DNA of 64,000 nucleotides from a virus: IMG/VR virus record IMGVR_UViG_3300036768_000843, positions 1 to 64,000 of that record; one strand, 5' to 3'. Shown piece by piece: positions 57,752 to 64,000 of this stretch (position 1 is its first letter; each line of letters starts with the position of its first letter). The notes under the pieces were generated by a model. It saw only the letters and a program-made list of their open reading frames with translations, ran no database searches and was not told where the DNA came from. The position numbers and the translations under genes were made by a program.

Positions 57752-58969
57752 CTACTTTCCGCTTTGCAGCTTGGAGCGCATGACAGCTGGATCGACGCCT
57801 GCAGACTTGAGCATCGCGACGTAGCCGTCGTCGATGACCGGTGTTTTGCCAAAACGTGCTTCGGATACGGCAATTGCAACGTCGCAGAACTCGTCGGGGA
57901 CGGGCCGGTCGAGCTGCAATTCCCCGTGGTTGGTGCGGCCGTTCGCGTAGTAACTACCCTGTACGGCGTACCATGACCTCTGCTTGCCGTAGATGTCCTG
58001 CACCAAGATGACGCGCGTCGTTGTTTCGAGGTGCCCCTCGAAAAGCTGCGTGCGCCCGTGGCCGATCTCGGGTACGCCAGACTGCTTGAAGCGCGCCAGC
58101 TTGGCGTTCAATTCGTTGACGTACTTGCTTGTCTGGTGAAGCGCCGGGTCGAACATCTCGTAGAGAACCACCAGATCTGCATCGGATGCGCGGGCGAGCG
58201 CGTTGATCGCAAACTGCTCGAAGTGAATATCGCAGCTATCGCGAAGGCTGTTGAGATACGCCTCCTCGGTGCGCACTTCTGCCGTGCTGGCGGTGTTTTG
58301 ATATTGCCTGGCAGCTTCTTTGAGCCGTGGCAAAGCAAAGCCGGTCGCTACGCGCACGGCAGTGTCGATCCGGACGGACGTAGCGGCATGAAGCGCCGCC
58401 ATCGCTCGGCGTTGCCATTCGCTGCTATCCGCCCCGTACATCATGTCGGTGACGCCCAAGCTCCAGAGCTTGCGAAGTCCCTTCTCGCGAAGCCCCTTGA
58501 GCGCGGCGGCAGCAACGAGCGAGAAATGCGCGCCAATCAAGTCGAAAGCAAGATTGGCTAGCCAGTGCAGCTCGTCTGATTTCTTCGTCAAAAGGTGGAG
58601 CTTGACGTCTCCGATCGCGTCCTTGTAGTTCTCGCGCGCCGCTGCGATGCGATCCCTGACCCAGCCCGCGAACCGATCGCGATCCCTCTCGGACAGAAAG
58701 CATCCCGGAGTCGCCGAATTCGCGTCGCACGCCGTCCCGTAGAGGACGTAATCGTTGTCGACGTAACGCGACTGAACTGCAGCCTGCTCGACCAGCGTCC
58801 GCTTGCCTGGCGTGCCTGCCAGGTAGTTTAGCCATTGCCCCGGCGAGTGCGGATCATCCACCAGTGTCTGCTTGCCAGGTGTGGAACCGACCGTCGCTTG
58901 GTCATGGCTATCATGGCTACGCGACTGGTGACTGCGGCTACGTTGATCGAAATCGAAATCGCTACCCAT
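57752..58969 (-). CDS. large protein with PGKRTL-type motifs
   Basis: A 405-aa protein starting MGSDFDFDQRSRSHQSRSHD with GGGAGG 6 nt upstream. Two motifs, STPGKQTLVDD and GTPGKRTLVEQ, resemble the PGKRTLTE motif in DUF4157 proteins of myxobacterial contractile injection systems. The rest is helical with Cys (CDANSATPGC) and a strand-rich end (RVILVQDIYGKQRSWYAVQG). No DUF4157 HExxH was found. It could be a loaded cargo or a core protein; inference. Confidence 0.6.
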   Translation of the reverse strand: MGSDFDFDQRSRSHQSRSHDSHDQATVGSTPGKQTLVDDPHSPGQWLNYLAGTPGKRTLVEQAAVQSRYVDNDYVLYGTACDANSATPGCFLSERDRDRFAGWVRDRIAAARENYKDAIGDVKLHLLTKKSDELHWLANLAFDLIGAHFSLVAAAALKGLREKGLRKLWSLGVTDMMYGADSSEWQRRAMAALHAATSVRIDTAVRVATGFALPRLKEAARQYQNTASTAEVRTEEAYLNSLRDSCDIHFEQFAINALARASDADLVVLYEMFDPALHQTSKYVNELNAKLARFKQSGVPEIGHGRTQLFEGHLETTTRVILVQDIYGKQRSWYAVQGSYYANGRTNHGELQLDRPVPDEFCDVAIAVSEARFGKTPVIDDGYVAMLKSAGVDPAVMRSKLQSGK

Positions 58970-59019
58970 CTCAAACCTCCCGGCGAACTTCGCGTTCGCC
59001 CATAGCACTCGTCCGTCTT

Positions 59020-59472
59020 TCAAATACGCTCGCCGACGCCAAGCCACGTCTCGTGGCAACCCTTGAGACGCCGGCTCAGGTCTTCACGATCACCCGGCTT
59101 GTCCCAAGCGATCACGGAGACTTTGACGGGAACCTGGTTCTTTCGAGCCTTCTTCCACAGGATCGAAAAGGCGATCGTCCGCGTCTCCGTGACGTCGTAG
59201 AAGGCGACGTAGGCGCTGTCGGCCAGCACCTGGCGTTGAGCAGGAACAGGGTTCTTTTCGTCGAGCTGCGCGGCCATCTGACCGTCGACGACCTCGATGT
59301 AGGGATGCTTCTGAACGACTCGCCGAACGTGATCGGCGACGTCACGTCCGCAACGGTTCGTCGGCCAAGCAACGAGCTCGCCCCGGCTCGGGGCTGAGAT
59401 CTTCACACGCCAGTTCTCGGCGCGTGCGGCCGAAGTCAGCAGCAGCAAAGTCGTCACGATCAGCGTTCGCAT
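59020..59472 (-). CDS. exported hypothetical protein
   Basis: A 150-aa protein. A signal peptide (LIVTTLLLLTSAARA) is followed by a small domain (ADHVRRVVQKHPYIEVVDGQ, AFYDVTETRTIAFSILW) that resembles periplasmic alpha-beta domains. Two Cys. Overlaps the upstream gene by 14 bp. Confidence 0.7.
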   Translation of the reverse strand: MRTLIVTTLLLLTSAARAENWRVKISAPSRGELVAWPTNRCGRDVADHVRRVVQKHPYIEVVDGQMAAQLDEKNPVPAQRQVLADSAYVAFYDVTETRTIAFSILWKKARKNQVPVKVSVIAWDKPGDREDLSRRLKGCHETWLGVGERI

Positions 59473-59633
59473 GGCTTCCTCCTTGGTTCTCTGTTTCGAT
59501 TCAGTCGGTATCGAACGACTCGTGCGCGCGGTCGCGTGTCACGAGTTCCGTGAATCACATCGCGCACGTGCCATGTGAGGGCAGTGACGACGATGCCGGC
59601 ATAGAGCGCAATGGCGAGCGTCGCGATCGTCAC
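59460..59633 (-). CDS. small single-pass membrane protein
   Basis: A 57-aa protein, GTG at 59633 overlapping the recombinase stop (GTGA). IATLAIALYAGIVVTALTWH is a membrane helix; the tail is Arg-rich. Coupled to the recombinase gene upstream. Confidence 0.6.
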   Translation of the reverse strand: MTIATLAIALYAGIVVTALTWHVRDVIHGTRDTRPRARVVRYRLNRNREPRRKPCER

Positions 59634-60550
59634 GACGGATTCGGCTCCTTCTCGGGGAGCTTCCGCGCCGTCCACGGCGGCAAGAGGTGATTTGCCGGCG
59701 GCCAAGCAGGACCGCCGGACGCCCGATCGCCGTAGCGCATGGCTCGATAGCCGGTGACCGCCGTGATCTGATCAGGCTGCGCGCCAACCTGTTTGGCCCA
59801 AGCCAGAAACGTCACGGCCAGCGTTCGGGGGCGCATGCCTCTGAATCCAACCCGCCGACCGCGGGCACGTAGCACGCGGTAGAAGCCGTCGGGCGTCAGC
59901 TGAGGTCCGATTGCCCGATCGCTCGGGTCGACGCGCGGCCGGCCGAGCGACCGGAACAGAAACCCACTGGTCACGCCGTTGCTGCGCAGCCAGTCGATCC
60001 ACTTTGCGAGCGCAGCGCGCGTCTCGTCATCGAGCGAGATAGTGTGCGTCTGGCCGCCTTTCTTGACGAAGCGCAGCTCTGACTTTTCCAGATCGACGTC
60101 GGCGATTTTGATCTGGCAGATCGAGAAGCGCAACATGCCAGTCCGTAGCCCGAGCGTGATCAAGGCGGCGTCGCGAATGTCGCGCCCGCGCGACCCGGCG
60201 CAGGCTTCGACGAGCGCTCGACCTTGATCCCACGTCAGGGCGCGGAGCCGGCGCGGTGGTGGCTTGACCTTGAGCTGACATGCGCGGGCTGCTTCTGCGA
60301 GCGAATCGAGCTTTGCGCGCTCGGCAGCGTAGCGAAGTGCGTTGAGCGCGACGTTCACGCTGCGCGGGCTGAGCTCTTTCAACATGAAATCTCGCCACGC
60401 GGCGACGTGTACGAGGTCGCTCGACGCCTCGGGCTTCGACTCAACGAATGCCGCGAACGCGCGCGCGTGGTGGAGGTAGAGTTCGCGGGTGCGTGGCCGC
60501 AGCTTGCGGCTGCGGATAACGGCTGCTTCGAGCTGTGTCAGTAACGTCAT
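59630..60550 (-). CDS. tyrosine recombinase homologue, probably degenerate
   Basis: A 306-aa protein starting MTLLTQLEAAVIRSRKLR. The two-domain layout is kept (ELYLHHARAFAAFVES; DAALITLGLRTG; ELRFVKKGG). But the TGLR motif reads TGMLRFS, the H-x-x-R-H box reads GMRPRTLAVT with both His missing, and the Tyr region is changed (GYRAMRYGDRA). It may still bind DNA and act as a directionality or decoy factor, or be decaying. Confidence 0.75.
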   Translation of the reverse strand: MTLLTQLEAAVIRSRKLRPRTRELYLHHARAFAAFVESKPEASSDLVHVAAWRDFMLKELSPRSVNVALNALRYAAERAKLDSLAEAARACQLKVKPPPRRLRALTWDQGRALVEACAGSRGRDIRDAALITLGLRTGMLRFSICQIKIADVDLEKSELRFVKKGGQTHTISLDDETRAALAKWIDWLRSNGVTSGFLFRSLGRPRVDPSDRAIGPQLTPDGFYRVLRARGRRVGFRGMRPRTLAVTFLAWAKQVGAQPDQITAVTGYRAMRYGDRASGGPAWPPANHLLPPWTARKLPEKEPNPS

Positions 60551-60601
60551 CGGTCGTCTGGCAATATAGACGGAGCTGCTCGCCAAGTCACGACCTAGTT
60601 T

Positions 60602-61354
60602 TCAAGATTCACCAACGAGCCGTCGGCGATCGACGTGGCTCGGTACGAACCGCCCATCGCAGAGCACGGCCCCGCCACGCTCTCGGATTCCGTCGCAGAT
60701 CGCGTAGTCTTCACCGCGCGCGTTCCGTGGGCGGCTCGTGTAGTCGTGCGTCATCACGAACCACGGTCCCGTGGGCCAGAAGCGGCGGATCCAGCCGAGG
60801 TTGACTGCGATGCAGGCCCCGCCGATCCGCCCGACGGCGCGTACCGTACCGCGCAGGTCGCGAAGCGGCACGAGCTGGCCGCTCGTGTCTTGGACGCACA
60901 CGTCCTGCGTCTCCCCGCCACGACCGCGAACTGGCGCGCCGACGAGGCCGACCCCGTTGCAGCCAGCTGGCAGCTCGATGGCGTGCGAGACGAAGCCATC
61001 CTCGGTGTCGACGGGCACCTGTCGGCGATCGGCGTCTCGAATCATCTGAAGAATGTCGACGCCGGCATCGCCGATTGCGTCTGCGATTCCGTCTGTGCCC
61101 GTCGAGCGGTGAAACGTGTCTGCATCGATCATGAACACCCAGTCGCAGCCGGCTACCATCGCATCGTAGACGATCGTGTTGCGGCAAAGATCGATGCCGT
61201 TGACGTGGTACTCGCTGAACCAGGTAAGCGTGAACTTGTCGCGGGCTTCGCAGAGCGCCGCGCCGAGGCCAAGCCACATCGCGGCGTGGCCGACGTCGAG
61301 TTTGCTGCCGTACGCCGGCAAGCCGATTCCCAAACGGATCATACGCTCTATCAC
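60602..61354 (-). CDS. GT-A-type glycosyltransferase-like protein
   Basis: A 250-aa protein with a GTG start. RNTIVYDAMVAGCDWVFMID followed by ADT carries the DxD metal motif of GT-A enzymes; the Cys-rich linker and GEDYAICDGIRERGG (acidic base region) fit the family. Such phage enzymes glycosylate DNA or surface polymers. Substrate unknown. Confidence 0.75.
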   Translation of the reverse strand: MIERMIRLGIGLPAYGSKLDVGHAAMWLGLGAALCEARDKFTLTWFSEYHVNGIDLCRNTIVYDAMVAGCDWVFMIDADTFHRSTGTDGIADAIGDAGVDILQMIRDADRRQVPVDTEDGFVSHAIELPAGCNGVGLVGAPVRGRGGETQDVCVQDTSGQLVPLRDLRGTVRAVGRIGGACIAVNLGWIRRFWPTGPWFVMTHDYTSRPRNARGEDYAICDGIRERGGAVLCDGRFVPSHVDRRRLVGES

Positions 61355-61656
61355 ATCGAGTAACCGTCGATCAGCAACGTGTTGAACGTGCCGAACGCGC
61401 CGCCTTGATGCTCGCAGATCTCACCTAGCTTCATCGGCGGACACAGACCATCGGTTGACTGCAGCATCCAGCGACAACGTGATGCGAGTGCGCAGTCAAG
61501 CCGCTTCTTACGCGGTCGACCGCGCATCAACTCGTCAACTGGGATCGTATCGGCCGCCGTACAACGCCTCGCCCACCAGGAACAGTGCGCGGTCTGGCAG
61601 TCCTCGTGTGTGAAGACGCCCACGCCATCAACGACGGACGGACATTGCGGCTTCAC
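61351..61656 (-). CDS. Cys-rich small protein, possible metal cluster
   Basis: A 101-aa protein with a GTG start. Eight Cys: CQTAHCSWWARRC, DCALASRC, GLCPPM and ICEH. Spacing suits zinc or Fe-S binding. It overlaps the glycosyltransferase start and the next gene (ATGA). Not recognised. Confidence 0.65.
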   Translation of the reverse strand: MKPQCPSVVDGVGVFTHEDCQTAHCSWWARRCTAADTIPVDELMRGRPRKKRLDCALASRCRWMLQSTDGLCPPMKLGEICEHQGGAFGTFNTLLIDGYSM

Positions 61657-61904
61657 ACGTCCAGCTCCAGCTGGCGGCCGAAACCAATGGCGTGGCCCAT
61701 CGCGCGGCGCAACGCTGCGAATGCCGCTTCGATGGCTTGCGCTTCGGTGTCGCCCTCGCCCGCGAAGGACCCAAAGCGGGAATAGACGATGGCTCGCCGC
61801 TTACTGCTGTCTGGATCGATGAGCAACAGCATCGCCGAGACACCAAGCGCGGCGCGCTGCACCGCCAATTCACCGAGGGTCGTCTGTTCCGTGATGTTCG
61901 TCAT
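61653..61904 (-). CDS. small hypothetical protein
   Basis: An 83-aa protein. TLGELAVQRAALGVSAMLLL and SSKRRAIVYSRFGSFAGEGD suggest a strand-helix domain with a C-terminal helix (AFAALRRAMGHAIGFGRQ). Coupled to the next gene by ATGA. Not recognised. Confidence 0.65.
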   Translation of the reverse strand: MTNITEQTTLGELAVQRAALGVSAMLLLIDPDSSKRRAIVYSRFGSFAGEGDTEAQAIEAAFAALRRAMGHAIGFGRQLELDV

Positions 61905-61919
61905 ATATCCTCTTGCTGT

Positions 61920-62135
61920 TTAGACGTTGCCGACGCGACGCGCGACCTTGCGCTTGTAGTACACGATGATCGTCACGCAGTGAAACGCCGCATCCGACGA
62001 CTGGAAAACTTCGATGTCGACGATGTCGACGTTGTCTTTTTCGCTCGCGATCCATTCCGTGACTTTCTCACCGAGGACCGCGCGCTCGTGGTTCAGCGTC
62101 GCTGAAAACACCTTCAAACCATCAAACTTCGCCAC
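61920..62135 (-). CDS. small alpha-beta protein
   Basis: A 71-aa protein; GTG at 62135 has AGGGAG at good spacing. KVFSATLNHERAVLGEKVTE then NVDIVDIEVFQSSDAAFH and VTIIVYY: a strand-helix-strand-strand protein of a type common in small phage proteins. Start overlaps the upstream stop by 14 bp. Confidence 0.65.
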   Translation of the reverse strand: MAKFDGLKVFSATLNHERAVLGEKVTEWIASEKDNVDIVDIEVFQSSDAAFHCVTIIVYYKRKVARRVGNV

Positions 62136-62751
62136 GTTTTGCTCCCTTCTGAAGTAACGCACAGGCACCTTCGAAGTCTTTGATACCGATCAGCGCGTTG
62201 GCTGCAAGTAGTTCGTCGTCCGTTGCGCGCAAAAGACGCTTGGTGGTCGGCCTCGGCGCGGCAAGAGCGAATGACGCGAGCAGCTGATCGCGCAGCTGCA
62301 AGGGATCGCCGAATGCGCGCGCATGAAGGACTCGTAGCGCGGCAAGTGCAAGCGGTCGGATCTCGGCGCTACCCAAACGTCGGACACCCCAATATCGAGC
62401 GGCGGCTTTACCCTCAGGTTCTCGCAACAGTGCCGCTTCCGCTGCGGTGCGCGTGGACGGAGTTTGCAAGCGCTGACGGTCACGCCCGTACCGCCCGTGC
62501 TGTAGACAATCCTCTGTTTCAGCGTGCATGCAAGGTAAACAACCAAACCAAACCGCAGCGCGTCCGTCCGGTGACGCCACGACCACGACGGATTCGATCA
62601 GAGCGGAAAAGCAGACAACCTGCCACCGGCCTTGCTTCTGCGCGGCCGTTGCCCATTCGTGAATGTCCTGTTCGTCGAAATCGACGAAGGCACCTGACTG
62701 TACGGACACTGGAATGCGGCAGCGGGCACGAACGATCCGAGCTGTCGTCAT
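62122..62751 (-). CDS. hypothetical protein
   Basis: A 209-aa protein starting MTTARIVRARCRIPVSVQSG. The first third is strand-rich (WQVVCFSALIESVVVVASPD), then a CLPCMHAETEDC Cys cluster and a helical end (LRDQLLASFALAAPRPTTKR). ATGA overlap with the receiver-domain gene. Not recognised. Confidence 0.65.
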   Translation of the reverse strand: MTTARIVRARCRIPVSVQSGAFVDFDEQDIHEWATAAQKQGRWQVVCFSALIESVVVVASPDGRAAVWFGCLPCMHAETEDCLQHGRYGRDRQRLQTPSTRTAAEAALLREPEGKAAARYWGVRRLGSAEIRPLALAALRVLHARAFGDPLQLRDQLLASFALAAPRPTTKRLLRATDDELLAANALIGIKDFEGACALLQKGAKRGEV

Positions 62752-63104
62752 ACCGCTATCCCCAGAAAATGGCGCAGCTGGGCAGCGAACGTTTCGATGT
62801 CGACGCCCTTGGAAATCACTTTGTCGTGTTGAAAGTCCGCGACCGCGCCCGAGAGATACACGAAGCGCTCGGCCAGGTGCGGTTGATGGAGCCGAAGCCA
62901 GTCCGGCACCTGGCTGGCTCGGCCCCCGCGCACGAGAAAATCCGACAGAACGCAATCGTAAACGTTCGCCTGAAGCAGCGCGATTGCACCCTGCGAAGAG
63001 TCGGTCGTGTCGACCGCGACCGGAACGCCATCGAAGGCACTCCGAACAGTCCGCGCGAGCGCGCGTTGTAGTAGCATGTCGTCTTCGATCACGAGGACCC
63101 GCAC
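62748..63104 (-). CDS. response-regulator receiver domain
   Basis: A 118-aa protein, receiver domain only. VLVIEDD has the acidic pair, DCVLSDFL the phospho-acceptor Asp (Asp55 region), LSGAV the Thr/Ser switch and SKGVD the conserved Lys. No output domain. Its start overlaps the stop of the GHKL-like gene by 16 bp, so the two probably act together in phosphorelay or as a paired switch. Confidence 0.85.
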   Translation of the reverse strand: MRVLVIEDDMLLQRALARTVRSAFDGVPVAVDTTDSSQGAIALLQANVYDCVLSDFLVRGGRASQVPDWLRLHQPHLAERFVYLSGAVADFQHDKVISKGVDIETFAAQLRHFLGIAV

Positions 63105-64000
63105 GCCGCACCTCCCCGCAGGTACTTGACGAGATCGCGCCAGGTCGCTTCGATCTCCGCGACGTGACTTTTCTCACCGTCGCCGCCATTGCGATGCGCG
63201 AACTCGTGGATCAGCGTCGCGAGGCACTGGTCGCGATCGGCGACGACGCGAGACGCGAGCAGGATGCGACCGTCTTTGTACTGTCCTCGGAGGTCGCTGG
63301 CGCGAAATTCGACGACGTCGACGAGATCGAGCGTGCAGCCCTCGCGGACCTTGCCAAGCAATTCGATGTTGTCCGTCAGGTTGCTTCGTTGATCGAAGGT
63401 CAAGTCGTGCCATGACAGCGTTCGCACGACCTCTTCGCGGAGCCGCTTCTGCAGCGCTTCCTTGTCGCCCAAGGTCGTTGCGAGGAGCGCGCCGAGCGGC
63501 TTAGACACGACGACCCCGCGCCGGCCCAGGTGTTCGACCTGAGCTGACTCGGCGAGCGTCCCGACCGGCACCGCGTCGCGGCCGAACTGCGCGACGAATT
63601 TTGCGGCGACGGCTTCCTTGATTTCTTTTGGCGCGTTTGGGGCGCTGTGCTCCAAACCTAGTACGTCGGGCTTGCCTTCGAGCGCGAAACGGAACAGCGG
63701 ATCCAGCAGGTCTGGACGCTTCGCGGCAGCTTCCATCCAGATCTGCGAGCAGTACCACTGCTGATCCCACGCCGCGACCATCTTGCGGTCGCGGTCGACC
63801 TCCGCGCGGAAGAAATTGTAGCCTGCGTTCAAGCGGGCGTCGTGGGTAACGAAGATACCCTTGACGAAGACATTTCCACGATGCTTCGTGTCGAGCAAAA
63901 GCTCGCCGCGATCGGTGGCGACGCGATCGTCTTTGCCAGGCGCGCCGAGGAACAGAAACCGCTCGCGCAACTGCTCCCACTCCCGTGCCGAGACATTGTC
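63089..64000 (-). CDS. GHKL-type ATPase-like protein with zinc-peptidase end, partial
   Basis: At least 303 aa; the frame is open to the window edge, so the N-terminal ATP-binding part lies outside. VFVKGIFVTH, AGYNFFRAEVDRDRKMV follow a layout seen in phage GHKL/HSP90-like ATP-binding proteins. The C-terminus has LIHEFAHRNGGDGEKSH, an HExxH zinc-peptidase motif with a downstream His and Glu. Coupled to the receiver-domain gene. The kinase-like assignment is tentative. Confidence 0.6.
   Translation of the reverse strand, partial: DNVSAREWEQLRERFLFLGAPGKDDRVATDRGELLLDTKHRGNVFVKGIFVTHDARLNAGYNFFRAEVDRDRKMVAAWDQQWYCSQIWMEAAAKRPDLLDPLFRFALEGKPDVLGLEHSAPNAPKEIKEAVAAKFVAQFGRDAVPVGTLAESAQVEHLGRRGVVVSKPLGALLATTLGDKEALQKRLREEVVRTLSWHDLTFDQRSNLTDNIELLGKVREGCTLDLVDVVEFRASDLRGQYKDGRILLASRVVADRDQCLATLIHEFAHRNGGDGEKSHVAEIEATWRDLVKYLRGGAACGSS

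Noticed and set aside
1-64000. Ordinary tailed prophage
   Set aside because: No terminase, portal, tape measure, sheath or baseplate gene is recognisable, though these could lie outside the window.

Overview
High-GC window (roughly 62-65 percent G+C by eye) of tightly packed, mostly small genes with many GTG starts and ATGA/GTGA overlaps. It looks like a virus-like or plasmid-like mobile genome from a Myxococcota-type host rather than ordinary chromosome. Two things point to the host: a Cys-rich lipoprotein at 26290-26748 of the kind common in myxobacteria, and a GKRTL-type motif at 57752-58969 resembling one in myxobacterial contractile-injection cargo. There are no rRNA or tRNA genes, ribosomal proteins or metabolic operons. 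I recognise no terminase, portal or tail gene, so I do not call it a tailed phage.

Left half (1-33.2 kb): probable particle and cell-surface module. It holds many proteins with one membrane helix next to an Arg/Lys-rich tail, some nearly identical in their C-terminal module. It also holds a transglutaminase-like protein, peptidoglycan-binding-like paralogues, spike-like repeat proteins, small basic proteins, and a candidate capsid gene (16496-17245) closed by a strong terminator. Scattered among these are a DNA methyltransferase carrying two HNH-like units, an ADP-ribosyltransferase-fold protein, a phosphatase-like protein, a Nudix-fold protein, a thioredoxin-like protein, and a GIY-YIG/HTH gene beside a palindromic operator.

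Middle (33.2-45 kb): small DNA-binding genes run into a repeat field of eight 19-bp iterons, a GC-rich minisatellite and a 27-bp direct repeat, followed by an AT-richer stretch. This is my best candidate for a replication origin. Downstream, all on the + strand, are a gene with a duplicated hairpin leader, a SNF2 helicase, a Ycf46-like AAA ATPase with a DUF1257-like partner, a retron-type reverse transcriptase with an unrecognised 499-aa partner, a second ADP-ribosyltransferase-fold protein, and a DUF1874 (AcrIII-1 ring nuclease family) protein with Tyr in place of the catalytic His.

Right part (45-64 kb): lytic enzymes and a conflict-like operon. A MoxR AAA ATPase is followed by pentapeptide-repeat paralogues and a metallopeptidase-vWA protein, with a DNA methyltransferase lodged in the remains of one pentapeptide gene. 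Then come a GNAT acetyltransferase, a degenerate HNH protein, an intact tyrosine recombinase beside an inverted repeat, RadC, a cell-wall hydrolase, a second and degenerate recombinase, a glycosyltransferase-like protein, a receiver-domain protein, and a probable GHKL ATPase/zinc-peptidase fusion that runs off the right edge. Likely working logic: structural and entry proteins on the left, replication and host-takeover or anti-defence genes in the middle, lysis, integration and defence/counter-defence genes on the right.
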